Assembly (NCBI GenBank): GCA_905214725.1
Contig: CAJMNH010000002.1
Location: 1-64,000, forward strand
DNA from: an uncultured bacterium
Lineage (GTDB): Bacteria; Bacteroidota; Bacteroidia; Bacteroidales; Rikenellaceae
Length of the DNA: 64,000 nucleotides
Reading direction: 5' to 3'
This document shows, piece after piece, positions 10,329 to 18,860 of this stretch; position 1 is the first letter of the stretch; each line of letters starts with the position of its first letter. The notes under the pieces were generated by a model. That model made no database searches, was not told where the DNA came from, and saw only the letters and a list, made by a program, of their open reading frames with translations. Both the position numbers and the translations under genes were made by a program.

Positions 10329-10469
10329 ATGACTACGTTTCTTCTTATCATGATCGCTTTGGCGCTATTGGCACTGGTTATCTCGCTGATCGCCTTCAAT
10401 CTCTCCCAACGGCGGAAGGCCGATCTGCAAAATCCGCACGACAGTTACCATCACCACCATCATCGATAA
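10329..10469 (+). CDS. Tiny single-span membrane peptide with His-rich tail
   Basis: A 46-residue open frame begins ATG ACT ACG and ends at TAA 10467-10469. It encodes one hydrophobic span (residues ~3-24, FLLIMIALALLALVISLIAF), a short basic segment (SQRRK) and a tail of five His before a final Arg. It lies 68 bases after ruvA on the same strand and before a strong hairpin at 10510, which supports a short transcript. Function unknown; the His run could bind metal. I do not recognise a family, and the evidence is a plausible membrane peptide in a sensible position, not homology. Confidence 0.5.
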   Translation: MTTFLLIMIALALLALVISLIAFNLSQRRKADLQNPHDSYHHHHHR

Positions 10470-10509
10470 CGTTCGCATCCACTCCGTAAAGGAATCAGGA
10501 TGCCAAAAC

Positions 10510-10537
10510 GCCCCGAAAGCAATATCGTTTTCGGGGC
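10510..10537 (+). terminator. Hairpin after the ruvA/His-tail peptide region
   Basis: Perfect 9-bp stem GCCCCGAAA/TTTCGGGGC with an 11-base loop. The T-run on the plus strand is weak, so terminator function is moderately supported. Confidence 0.6.
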
Positions 10538-10915
10538 ATCTAAATTCAATAAAACAGACAAACCTTCGAGCGGCACAGCCGGTTCCTGAGATCAAAAAAA
10601 ATAACCGGAACGACGAAAATTACAAATTCTCTACAAAATCGATCCAGACCTTTGTCCCGAGATAAAAGAGAAACCATGAAAAAATCGCAGCAATACGACC
10701 TCTCGATCCATCCCCCTGCCGGCAACGGTCTACTTATACGGGAACAGCCCTCTCTTCGGCAAGTTCCGCCGTCGAACCTTCTGCGAGTCCTGCCGGACGG
10801 AGAAAACGGCGATCGAAAACGAACGCCGTCCGCTTGGAGTTCTGCGATTATTTTTCTACTTTTATAAAATTACCGCTGATTTTTCAGTACCCGTTTCGAT
10901 CTATTTTCAAAAACG
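10538..10915. other. Intergenic region before the DUF2490 gene
   Basis: About 380 bases without a supported gene. It contains an imperfect hairpin (CGGACGG...CCGTCCG, about 10794-10832) and, about 50 bases before the DUF2490 ATG, TACTTTTA in a T-rich stretch, a probable weak -7 element. A 63-codon frame at 10677 runs through both and was rejected. Confidence 0.5.
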
Positions 10916-11665
10916 ATGAAGCTTTTACGATTCTTTTTCTCGGGCGCCGCAGCCCTGCTGCTCGCCGCAACGGCTCAGGCTCAGGAGCGCCGTACGGTAC
11001 ATGAAAGCGATTTCCGCGCCCGCCTGTCGTTCGCTCTGACCAAACAACTCGGCGAGCGTTCGTCGCTCACGTGGGACGAGGAGCTGCGCCTCAAAGACAA
11101 CTGGTCGGAACTCGACCGCATCTATACGACGTTCAGTTACGCCTATGACGTACGGCCGTGGTTCAAAGCCGCCGCCTTCTACACGCTGATCGCCTACGAT
11201 CGGGGCGGCGACCGCTCGATGGAGATGCGCCACCGCATCCACCTCGAACTTACGGCCCGCTGCAAGACCGGCCCTTGGACGTTTTCGCTGCGCGAGCGGC
11301 CGCAGGTGACCATCCACTCGGCCTATGTCGACCCCGCCGTCGCCGCCGATCCGGTCTGGGTGCTGCGCCACCGCGTGATGGCGGAGTACGCAATCGCCGA
11401 TACGGGATTCAAGCCCTACGCCTTCGTCGAACTGACGCAGACGCTCAACGCGCCCGAGACCGTAGGCAACTATCTGGAAAAGGTACGCAGTTCGCTGGGG
11501 GTAAAATACACGTTCACCGAACGTTCTTCGTTCGAACTCTACTACCGTTTCGACTACAAAATTACCGACAAACCGCTCTTCGACGACTTTGCCGCGGTGG
11601 ATTACATCGTCTCCGAGCGCGGCAGCCATCACATCGTCGGACTGGAATACGGATACAAATTCTGA
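10916..11665 (+). CDS. DUF2490 family outer-membrane beta-barrel protein
   Basis: A 249-residue exported protein of the DUF2490 type. The signal peptide is clear (MKLLRFFFSGAAALLLAATAQAQ, cleavage after AQA), followed by alternating amphipathic strands ending in an aromatic C-terminus (HHIVGLEYGYKF), typical of outer-membrane barrels. Motifs such as SFALTKQLGERSSLTWDEEL and MEMRHRIHLELTARC fit the family, for which no function is established. It faces the leftward methyltransferase gene convergently. Confidence 0.85.
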   Translation: MKLLRFFFSGAAALLLAATAQAQERRTVHESDFRARLSFALTKQLGERSSLTWDEELRLKDNWSELDRIYTTFSYAYDVRPWFKAAAFYTLIAYDRGGDRSMEMRHRIHLELTARCKTGPWTFSLRERPQVTIHSAYVDPAVAADPVWVLRHRVMAEYAIADTGFKPYAFVELTQTLNAPETVGNYLEKVRSSLGVKYTFTERSSFELYYRFDYKITDKPLFDDFAAVDYIVSERGSHHIVGLEYGYKF

Positions 11666-11750
11666 TTCGGATAAGGCAATTATATACTTGACTGTACCAA
11701 TCGTATGCGAGCGTCATTCTCGCCGCCTTCGGCGTCGTATATAAGTCTGA

Positions 11751-11785
11751 CCCTCCCCTAAATCCCCTCCTCGGAGGGGACTTTG
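11751..11785. repeat. Dispersed palindromic repeat (CCCTAAATCCCCTCC type)
   Basis: CCCCTAAATCCCCTCC followed by a TCCCC...GGGGA inverted segment and CTTTG. An inverted, slightly diverged copy is at 16431-16466. Both lie between genes. Confidence 0.65.
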
Positions 11786-11873
11786 TGCCGCAAGCGGCAA
11801 TATCGGCACTTTTGACGGTTGTACATCAAAGTATATAATCGGGTCGGATAAATCGCGAAGGAGACCGGATGAA

Positions 11874-12517
11874 CTATTCGGTCTTCTTCACTAGTTCCGC
11901 CCGACAAACCATATGCCGCCACAAATAGGGGAAACGTCCTACGCACCGGAACCGCACATTGCAAAATCCCTCCTCTTCGAGCAAACGCGTAAGCGTCCGC
12001 CGCGACCAGAACTTGATATGCCCGCCTTCCCACAGCGCGCTCCAATGGTAGTCCCACTTATCGACGACCGAAATAAAGAAATTCTTCAGGTAACCGTGAT
12101 AGGGCGTCGATAGGATCAGCGTGCCGCCGCCGCTCGCGGACAAAATGCGACGTGCGAATTTCACGAATGCGTGAGGACTGTAAAGATGTTCGATGACCTC
12201 CATCGAGACGATTGTCCGAATATGCGCCCCGTACAACGGATCGGGCAGTACGCCGGTGTCGGCGTCGCACAGGAAAAAGCGGCCCGGGTTCGTACGATTG
12301 GCCAGCGCAATGCCGTCTGCCGCAATGTCGACGCCATAGGCAGCGTATCCCTTTCCGATCAGCCGATTGACGAAACAGCCGTTGCCACAACCGATATCCA
12401 AAACAACCCCGTGCGAGGGGGGGGGAGAAACGACTCCACGACCGGAAGAAGGCACTCGTGATAAAACGGAGCCTTGTCGTCGTTCCAGCCGAAATTCTTT
12501 ATCGGGGCAGGTTTCAT
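11874..12517 (-). pseudogene. Class I SAM-dependent methyltransferase, frame broken at a C9 tract (possibly phase-variable)
   Basis: SAM methyltransferase with motif I VLDIGCGNGCF, a VSMEVIEHLY motif and STPYHGYLKN, close to the UbiG-like enzymes common in polysaccharide and LPS clusters. The natural start is the ATG at 12517, beginning MKPAPIKNFGWNDDKAPFYH and preceded in frame by a stop; this leader fits the family. That frame runs into a C9 tract (12417-12425) and then stops at 12359, after 52 residues. Motif I onwards lies in another frame, which can only start from a GTG at 12455 inside the leader. Ten (or seven) C would join the parts into a protein of about 214 residues. The gene is therefore OFF as sequenced, phase-variable, or carries a homopolymer sequencing error. 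Confidence 0.8.
12417..12425. repeat. C9 homopolymer within the methyltransferase gene
   Basis: Nine G on the plus strand (nine C on the coding strand) exactly where the natural reading frame and the SAM-motif frame separate. One more base restores the frame. Confidence 0.95.
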
Positions 12518-12693
12518 ACGCTCTGTCGACGGTTCGTTTTACTGAAAACGGATTGAACGGGCCATACCCGACAACACATCTGCCGCAACCCGTCTAAGTG
12601 GCAAATATAGAGATTTTTTCGGTAATCCAAGACATTTTCCGAAAAACGCGACATTCCGGCCTGTTTTTAGGACCGCCGCACCGTAAACGACAA

Positions 12694-12717
12694 AGGCCGG
12701 ATGTTCCCATCCGGCCT
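12694..12717 (-). terminator. Intrinsic terminator after the PiT transporter gene
   Basis: Perfect 10-bp stem AGGCCGGATG/CATCCGGCCT with a 4-base loop, followed by TTGTCGTTT on the minus strand. Confidence 0.85.
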
Positions 12718-12724
12718 CCGTTCA

Positions 12725-12733
12725 GGGGGGGGG
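12725..12733. repeat. C9 homopolymer directly after the PiT stop codon
   Basis: Nine G on the plus strand immediately abutting the TAG of the PiT gene, between stop and terminator. Length changes here would not alter the protein. Confidence 0.9.
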
Positions 12734-14950
12734 CTATTCCGCTTTATGTTCGAGGAAATAACGCTGCGACTTGACCAGATTGCGGGCTTGCAGCACCATC
12801 GTTTTCGTCTCGTTGAGAATCGTCAGATACAACAGACTGGCCTTGGTCGACGATTCCTTGTTCTTGATGCGTTTGAGCTGGCGTTTGATCGATTCGGCGA
12901 TCGACTCGAACAACTCGTCGCGCAGCTCGAGAATCAGTTCGATGTCGGCGAAATCGTTGTTGCGCAGCATGACGTTGATGCGCGTGAAGATCGTCTCCAC
13001 ATCGTCGTTGATCTTCATCAAATCCTCGATCTGCTCCTTGGTCATTCCCTCATGATTGTTGTCGATATGGTCGAAGCAGGGACGTGTGACGTGGAGCAGC
13101 GACTTGGTGATCTCGTTCATGTAATCGACCACCTGCACATAGTAGTGCCCCGAGTCGATCTCATTGTCCTGAAGCCTGAGCAGCATCGGCATCACCTTGT
13201 ATTTGCGCTCGCGCGAGCGGTAGAAAAGGTCGTTCGACTGCTGCACCATCTCGCGCAGCACCTTGCGGTTCTCCTTGAAAACGGCGATCAGCGTGCGGTC
13301 GTAGATGCGCGTCACCTGCCCCATCGTGTAGCACACTTCGGCAATGCACTCCTCGATGATCCCTTCGGTATCCTTCATCTTGCCCGCAACGGGCTGCACA
13401 TCGGCGACGGCCGCCTTGTTCTTTTTCCGGTTGCTGCGCACGAGCATCCAGCCGCACAGCACCGACACGATGACGATGGCCGCATTGCCGCCGTACATCA
13501 GTAACAAACCCACCAGAAAGGCGATCGTAAAGGCGCCGAAACCGGTGACGAACCAGCCCGAAACGACGGTCATAACGCCCGTGATACGATAAACGGCGCT
13601 CTCGCGACCCCACGCGCGGTCGGCCAGCGACGAACCCATCGAGACCATGAAACAGACATAGGTGGTCGACAGCGGCAGTTTGAGCGATGTGGCGATCGAA
13701 ATGAGGATCGACGCCGTGGTGAGGTTCACCGTGGCGCGGATCAGATCGTACGAGCCCCCTTCGCGTTCCTCTTCGGGCAGTTTTTCGAAACGTCCGGCCA
13801 GCGCATGCTGCAACCGGTCGGGCATGACCCGCTCGTAAAACGCATTGACGTTCATCGCCGCCCGCACCAGTCCGCGCGAGACGACCGACGAACCGTAACG
13901 CTCCTCCCCTTCGTTCTGGCTCGACAGCGACAGTTCGGTCTTCGAGACCGACAGCGCGCGACGCGACGTCCAGAGCGTCACGATCATGATCGTTCCCGCC
14001 GCGAGCAGCAGCAGCATATTGGCCGAGGCGTCGGTCGCCAACCCGCCCATCAGCATCGCCGTATCACCCGAAGCGCGCGCCATCATGTAGGAGTCGTATC
14101 CGGCCACGGGCACGCCCACGAAGTTCACCAGATCGTTTCCGGCGAAAGCCAGCGCCAGCGAGAAAGTTCCCGCCAGAATATTCAGTTTGAGGATGTTGAC
14201 GCCGAACATCTGCAAAAAGAAGAGCAGAATACTGCACAGAATCCACAGCACGAAGAGCGAAAACAGCAGGTGCGAATCGATGTAGGCGAACAACGCCGAG
14301 CCGTTCATTACGGCGCGCAGCCCCTTGAACAGAGCGAAATAGACGATCGCGGTAAATGAAACGCCGCACCACAGCGAACCGTAATGACGGAAAAGCGTAT
14401 GGTAGCGGAACGAGAAGATCGCGCGCGAAACGTACATTACCAGCGTACCGCACGTAAAGGCGAAAATCACCGACAGCAGGATGCCCGCCAGAATGGCCAT
14501 CGCCCGCGTCGAATTTATATAACGGCCGATTTCCGCCAGCGAGATCGCGTCGTTGGAGGTGATGACGACCGTCGAAACGGCCAGCGCCGCTCCCAGCAGA
14601 CAGAAGACCAGCGCGACGGTGGTCGAGGTGGGAAGCCCCATCGTGTTGTAGACGTCGAGCAGAATGATGTTGGCCAGCATCACCGAAAAATAGAGGATCA
14701 TCACGTCGCGGAAGGTGAAACGCGACGGATCGAACATGCCGCTGCGCGCCACCTCCATCATACCGCTCGAAGTAATCGCGCCGACGATGATTCCCACAGA
14801 TGCGACGGCCATGATCACCCGTACGGAAGCCGCTCTGGAACCGATGGCCGAATTGAGAAAATTGGCGGCATCGTTCATCACGCCGATAAAAAGGCCAGTC
14901 ACGGCGAGAATCGCCATTACGGCCAGCATAAAAGTATATATAGGCTCCAT
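12734..14950 (-). CDS. Inorganic phosphate transporter, PiT family, with PhoU-like tail
   Basis: A 738-residue PiT-family transporter for phosphate (often as metal-phosphate) symport. The N-terminal half has the family repeat: GVMNDAANFLNSAIGSRAAS near residue 25 and the second repeat FAGNDLVNFVGVPVAGYDSY near 270, each with the GxNDxxN-type core. About ten to twelve membrane segments are visible up to residue ~510, then a soluble helical tail of about 210 residues (from KKNKAAVADVQPVAG) of the PhoU/DUF47 kind, a fusion usual in Bacteroidota. The start at 14950 (MEPIYTFML) is chosen because the TM begins there. Its own -7 box is at 14977-14984. Confidence 0.94.
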   Translation of the reverse strand: MEPIYTFMLAVMAILAVTGLFIGVMNDAANFLNSAIGSRAASVRVIMAVASVGIIVGAITSSGMMEVARSGMFDPSRFTFRDVMILYFSVMLANIILLDVYNTMGLPTSTTVALVFCLLGAALAVSTVVITSNDAISLAEIGRYINSTRAMAILAGILLSVIFAFTCGTLVMYVSRAIFSFRYHTLFRHYGSLWCGVSFTAIVYFALFKGLRAVMNGSALFAYIDSHLLFSLFVLWILCSILLFFLQMFGVNILKLNILAGTFSLALAFAGNDLVNFVGVPVAGYDSYMMARASGDTAMLMGGLATDASANMLLLLAAGTIMIVTLWTSRRALSVSKTELSLSSQNEGEERYGSSVVSRGLVRAAMNVNAFYERVMPDRLQHALAGRFEKLPEEEREGGSYDLIRATVNLTTASILISIATSLKLPLSTTYVCFMVSMGSSLADRAWGRESAVYRITGVMTVVSGWFVTGFGAFTIAFLVGLLLMYGGNAAIVIVSVLCGWMLVRSNRKKNKAAVADVQPVAGKMKDTEGIIEECIAEVCYTMGQVTRIYDRTLIAVFKENRKVLREMVQQSNDLFYRSRERKYKVMPMLLRLQDNEIDSGHYYVQVVDYMNEITKSLLHVTRPCFDHIDNNHEGMTKEQIEDLMKINDDVETIFTRINVMLRNNDFADIELILELRDELFESIAESIKRQLKRIKNKESSTKASLLYLTILNETKTMVLQARNLVKSQRYFLEHKAE

Positions 14951-14976
14951 TATGTCGTGTTCGGGCAAATGCGAAA

Positions 14977-14984
14977 CAAAGATA
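14977..14984 (-). promoter_or_regulatory. -7 box for the PiT gene
   Basis: TATCTTTG on the minus strand, 27 bases before the ATG at 14950. Confidence 0.45.
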
Positions 14985-15264
14985 TATCATTTACGCCGTC
15001 GGTAACGATTTGGTAACCTATTCTTAACAATAAATTAACATAGATGAGGGCGGACAAGATGTTTATCAAAATGAAATAAAATGGACGTTCCAAGCAAAAT
15101 AAACAACGATTCCGGCTTCCGAGAAACCCCTGTCGCTTCGGAAACGGACGCGACAGCCTCTGCGCAACGAGCCTCCCCCTGTCGACCGGAATCGCGAAAT
15201 CGTATCGGCGATTTTGCAGGCAGTTTATGACCGTCGTTATTCATCGCTCTGTCATTCCGATGAG

Positions 15265-15420
15265 CGGCCGATCCACACGTCGGAATCCGCTCGGCATTCC
15301 GCCTCAGGATGACAAAATAAAACCTGTCATTCCGAGCAAAGTGAAGCGGAGCGTGGGAATCCGGCCGCGACTAATGGAAGGTCATTCCGAGCGAAACGCA
15401 GTGAAACGAAGAAATCCGGT
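15265..15420. repeat. Dispersed repeats R2 and R1 (two short R1 copies)
   Basis: An ACACGTCGGAATCC...CCTCAGGATGACAAAA segment (R2) is followed by two copies of the TCATTCCGAGC(A/G)AA... module (R1) at about 15328-15362 and 15380-15415. This occupies the gap between the PiT and zupT genes (14951-15582), in which I see no gene. Confidence 0.7.
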
Positions 15421-15528
15421 TGCTCTTTATAATTTGTTATTCTTCTTCATTCTTACTTCTGCCAAGCAAACCTGCCCCGGCAAAGACTCCGTAGTGCGAA
15501 AAACGCGACCTTTCCATGCAAAAAGGCA

Positions 15529-15551
15529 GAAAAACTCGCCGTGAGTTTTTC
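15529..15551 (-). terminator. Intrinsic terminator after zupT
   Basis: Perfect 9-bp stem GAAAAACTC/GAGTTTTTC with a 5-base loop, about 30 bases past the zupT stop on the minus strand. Confidence 0.7.
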
Positions 15552-15582
15552 CTCGAACAAGGTGCAAGTACGCCGAGAATTG

Positions 15583-16383
15583 TCAAGAGAAAAGAATCAG
15601 GCTGACGGCCATTACGGCCATGCCCGTCACCACGCCGTAGATCGAGATGTGGTGCTCACCGTACTCCTCGGCGGCAGGCAGCAGTTCGTCGAGCGAAATA
15701 AAGACCATGATGCCGGCGACGAACCCGAACAGACACCCCAGCAGCGTCGGCGAGAGAAACGGCATCAGCACGGCATAGGCCAGCAACGCCCCGACGGGCT
15801 CGGCCAAGCCCGACGACAACGAAAGCAGAAAGGCCTTCCTGCGGCTGCCGGTAGCGTAGTAGATCGGTATCGAAACCGCGATGCCCTCGGGAATGTTATG
15901 GATGGCAATCGCCGCGGCAATAGCGATGCCGAGCGTCGGATTGTCGAGCGCCGACATAAAGGTCGCAATGCCTTCGGGAAAGTTATGGATACCGATCACC
16001 AAGGCAGTCATCAGCCCCATACGCATCAGCCTCCGGTCGTGCGGCCGACGGTTCATCTCTTCGACCGAATGCATCTCGTGCGGATTCTCGAACGACGGCA
16101 CCAGCCGGTCGATGACGCCAATGAGCAGAATACCGCCGAAGAAACAGGCGACGGTCGCCGAAACGCCCGCCATAGGTCCCCATTGGGCCGCAAGCAGGCT
16201 CTGCGACTCGGCGAAAAGTTCGACGAACGAGACATAGATCATCACGCCGGCCGACAATCCCAACGAAAAGGAGAGGAACCGCACATCGGTACGGTGCGCA
16301 AAAAAGGCGATAGCGCTTCCGATACCGGTCGCAAGACCGGCCAGCAGCGTCAGCAACAAGGGAAAAGCTATCGATGAATTCAT
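15583..16383 (-). CDS. zupT: ZIP-family zinc/divalent metal importer ZupT
   Basis: A 266-residue inner-membrane ZIP transporter moving Zn2+ (and other divalent ions) into the cytoplasm. Eight hydrophobic spans are visible. The two metal-site motifs are intact: IHNFPEGIATF and AIHNIPEGIAVS, matching the HNxPEG signature of TM4 and TM5. A His/Arg-containing loop (EEMNRRPHDRRLMRMG) lies between TM3 and TM4. The next gene upstream on the same strand is a CDF metal exporter, so import and export of similar metals are clustered but separated by about 335 bases. Confidence 0.94.
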   Translation of the reverse strand: MNSSIAFPLLLTLLAGLATGIGSAIAFFAHRTDVRFLSFSLGLSAGVMIYVSFVELFAESQSLLAAQWGPMAGVSATVACFFGGILLIGVIDRLVPSFENPHEMHSVEEMNRRPHDRRLMRMGLMTALVIGIHNFPEGIATFMSALDNPTLGIAIAAAIAIHNIPEGIAVSIPIYYATGSRRKAFLLSLSSGLAEPVGALLAYAVLMPFLSPTLLGCLFGFVAGIMVFISLDELLPAAEEYGEHHISIYGVVTGMAVMAVSLILFS

Positions 16384-16430
16384 AAATTAAAAGCCTTGAT
16401 TACATACTTTGTTGGGTCGGACAACGATCC

Positions 16431-16466
16431 TCGAAGTCCCCTCCGAGAAGAGGATTTAGGGGAGAA
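16431..16466. repeat. Dispersed palindromic repeat, inverted copy
   Basis: GTCCCCTCCGAGAAGAGGATTTAGGGG-like sequence, the diverged reverse complement of the element at 11751-11785. The rest of the gap 16384-16718 shows no gene. Confidence 0.6.
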
Positions 16467-16718
16467 TCATACCTGTAAACGCGGCCTGAGGCTGCGAACA
16501 ACGGCGGCCACTGATTAGGATTACAAATCCGATCGCCCTCAATTGCGGTCGGCAGGCGAACGCAAAACGGATTTTACCGAGTTGTCACCGCATAAACAGC
16601 GGCAACGTAAATTCCCTCAGCGGAGACTTCGGTCACGCGTGTTCAACGAAATCGGGAACCTTGACTGTTGGTACTTTAAAATATCCCATCGCGGATCAAA
16701 AAGAACGAGTCCGACGAA

Positions 16719-17672
16719 TCATGGTTTTGTAACGGAATTGCTGCCGCAGCAACCGTTTTCCATATCGCAGTCGGTCTGTTCCCCGCAGGGCTGTCCGTCA
16801 TCCTCGAATTCGAGCGTGGCATGATCGATTCCCAACCCGCGCAGCCGTTCGCGGAGCGCCTCCTTCAACTGCGGCATCTGCCGCAAGTCATGTACCGCAA
16901 TATGCGCCGTCAGGGCGTTTTCGGTCGTGCTGAGCGCCCATACGTGGAGATGATGCACGCCGCTGACCCCCGGTTGGGAGGCCACCGTGCGGAAAACTTC
17001 GTCATAATCGATACCGGCGGGAACGCCGTCCAGCGAAAGACGCAGGCTGTCGCGCAGCAAACCCCATGTCGACCACACGATGACGGCCGCGACGAGCAGG
17101 CCCACCAGCGGATCGATCAGGTACCAGCCCGTAGCCATCATGATCGCCCCTGAGATCATCACGCCGACCGACACCAGCGCATCGGCGGCCATATGCAGGT
17201 AAGCCCCTTTGATATTCAGGTCGCGATCCTTATCGCGCATGAACAACAATGCCGTGGCAAAGTTGATAATAACGCCGATACCCGCCACCCACAGCACCAC
17301 CTCGCCGCCGACGGGCTCGGGATGGATCAGCTTGCGGACGCTCTCGACGACGATGGCGCCGACGGCCACCAGCAGAATGACGGCATTGAGCAGCGATACG
17401 AGGATCGTACTGCGCCGGTAGCCGTAGGTATAGCGGCTCGTGGGACGCACCTGCGCCAGCCGGAACGCCAGCAGCGCGAGCAGCAGGCTCGCAACGTCGC
17501 TCAGGTTATGCCCTGCGTCGGAGAGCAGTCCCATCGAGTTGGAGAGAATGCCCGCCGTGAACTCCGCGACGACAAAGAGCGAATTCAACAGAATGCCCAC
17601 GATAAAGGCGCGGTTGAGCGACGACAATCGCCGAACGTGTTCGTGGGAATGATCGTGATGTGAATGTGCCAT
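16719..17672 (-). CDS. Cation diffusion facilitator (CDF) metal exporter
   Basis: A 317-residue CDF/CzcD-ZitB-type antiporter that exports Zn2+ or similar ions for protons. The N-terminus is His-rich (HSHHDHSHEH). Six spans follow, with the metal-site motifs in TM2 (DAGHNLSD) and TM5 (HMAADALVS), and a cytoplasmic ferredoxin-like domain (about 210-285) with GVHHLHVWALS. The C-terminal extension carries five Cys (CGEQTDCDMENGCCG), which is unusual for the family and may add metal binding. The start at 17672 gives the His-rich leader. No operon partner; a possible -7 box lies far upstream at 17851. Confidence 0.93.
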   Translation of the reverse strand: MAHSHHDHSHEHVRRLSSLNRAFIVGILLNSLFVVAEFTAGILSNSMGLLSDAGHNLSDVASLLLALLAFRLAQVRPTSRYTYGYRRSTILVSLLNAVILLVAVGAIVVESVRKLIHPEPVGGEVVLWVAGIGVIINFATALLFMRDKDRDLNIKGAYLHMAADALVSVGVMISGAIMMATGWYLIDPLVGLLVAAVIVWSTWGLLRDSLRLSLDGVPAGIDYDEVFRTVASQPGVSGVHHLHVWALSTTENALTAHIAVHDLRQMPQLKEALRERLRGLGIDHATLEFEDDGQPCGEQTDCDMENGCCGSNSVTKP

Positions 17673-17850
17673 AATTCCAATTCTTTACAGCGGCCGTCTT
17701 CGCACCCTGCATCGCGTGGAAAAAACCGTCGCCGCATTCGCCGGCAGAAAGCAGCCGTTTTTCAGGTCAGAGACAATACGAACCGGATGCGGAATCAAAT
17801 AACAATCGATTTCCACGGAACGCACGATCTCTGCCGAAAGTTACCTGCGA

Positions 17851-17858
17851 CAAAGATA
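17851..17858 (-). promoter_or_regulatory. Possible -7 box for the CDF gene
   Basis: TATCTTTG on the minus strand, about 180 bases before the CDF ATG; the long leader makes this tentative. Confidence 0.3.
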
Positions 17859-17918
17859 CGCACCTCGCGGTCAACGAGCAATACCTACTTATCATTATCT
17901 TCGGATCCCTTACAAAAA

Positions 17919-17946
17919 AAGAGCCGGGCTTTCGCTTCCGGCTCTT
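17919..17946 (-). terminator. Intrinsic terminator after secG
   Basis: Stem AAGAGCCGG/CCGGCTCTT with a 10-base loop and TTTTTTT on the minus strand, 20 bases past the secG stop. It closes the operon that begins at 22603. Confidence 0.9.
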
Positions 17947-17966
17947 CGTTTCCATGTCGCTTTGCA

Positions 17967-18326
17967 TTACTGCTGCTCGGCGGGCTGCTCGGAAGCAGGC
18001 GCTTCCGACGGCACGGCCTGCGGCATAACGGGCGCCTCCTGCGTCATTTCCAGCAGGGCGTTGGCGTCTTTCGTCAGATCCTTGTTGCTGGCGGCAACCG
18101 TACCCTTGTCCATCGACAGCGTAGCCACGAGACTCAGCACGACGATGGCGATTGCCATCGTCCACGTGAATTTCTCCAAGAAATTGGCCGTCTCGCGCAC
18201 GCCCATCACCTGATTCGACGCGCCGAAATTGGCAGCCATACCGCTTTTGGGGTTCTGCACCAACACGGCCAGAATCAGGCAGACGCTGGCTATCAAAATC
18301 GCAATGATACAAATTGTGTATAACAT
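17967..18326 (-). CDS. secG: Preprotein translocase subunit SecG
   Basis: Small inner-membrane subunit of the SecYEG protein channel. Two membrane spans (about 1-22 and 53-73) flank the cytoplasmic loop with the family motif VQNPKSGMAANFGASNQVMG. The 119-residue length includes a Pro/Ala/Glu-rich tail (from about 95), typical for Bacteroidota SecG. It is the last gene of the leftward operon, 22 bases after the TPR-like gene, and is followed by a strong terminator. Confidence 0.93.
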   Translation of the reverse strand: MLYTICIIAILIASVCLILAVLVQNPKSGMAANFGASNQVMGVRETANFLEKFTWTMAIAIVVLSLVATLSMDKGTVAASNKDLTKDANALLEMTQEAPVMPQAVPSEAPASEQPAEQQ

Positions 18327-18348
18327 AATTTTTTACCTATTTTATTTT

Positions 18349-18855
18349 TTAACGATTCTTCCCGTCGGACATTATCCCGTCGATAAGTTCGGCAAAGTAA
18401 ACACTTTTTTCTGGATTTCGCAAACTTAATTTGCGATAAATCGCGGATGCCTCGTCATTTAACCCCTGCTGCCGATAGATTTCGGCCAGCTCCTCGGTCA
18501 CCAGATCGTCTTCGTCGTCGAAATCGGCGACGCTCTTCACCTCGTCGTCGGCCTCGCCCTCTTCGGCCACGATCCGGTAGTCGCCCGCCCGCAGAAAATC
18601 GTCGATCAGATCGTCCGCAGAGACCTCCGTCAGCCGCTGCCGGTCCACCTCCGGCAACGCTGCGCCCGCCACGGCCCGATCGGGCGCTGCAAAACGCAGC
18701 CAATCGTCCGCCGGCGAAGCGTCGCCCCGTTGCAAAGCCCGCACCCGCCGCGCCACCGTGAACCACTCGTAACGTTCGAGCAGCTCATCCAATTCCGCAT
18801 CCGGCACCGCGCCGGCCGCCCCCATCGAGGCGATATACTCTCTGAGCGTCGCCAT
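18349..18855 (-). CDS. Conserved TPR-like protein of the lptE-secG operon
   Basis: A 168-residue acidic cytoplasmic protein without signal or membrane span. Its end (LAEIYRQQGLNDEASAIYRKL, residues ~125-145) is one clear TPR-like helix pair, 'ala.iy..qg....A..iy.kl'. The middle is rich in Asp and Glu. Bacteroidota genomes often have such a protein between lptE and secG; the function is not established. It starts 5 bases after the lptE stop, which suggests translational coupling. Confidence 0.75.
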   Translation of the reverse strand: MATLREYIASMGAAGAVPDAELDELLERYEWFTVARRVRALQRGDASPADDWLRFAAPDRAVAGAALPEVDRQRLTEVSADDLIDDFLRAGDYRIVAEEGEADDEVKSVADFDDEDDLVTEELAEIYRQQGLNDEASAIYRKLSLRNPEKSVYFAELIDGIMSDGKNR

Positions 18856-18860
18856 CGCCG

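Noticed and set aside
10677..10867. A 63-codon frame between the ruvA region and the DUF2490 gene
   Set aside because: It runs through a hairpin and the likely promoter of the next gene, lacks recognisable features and has no initiation context.
12725..12733. Poly-C tract after the PiT gene as a phase-variable switch
   Set aside because: It lies beyond the stop codon and before the terminator, so length change would not affect the protein. It may only be a neutral member of the class.
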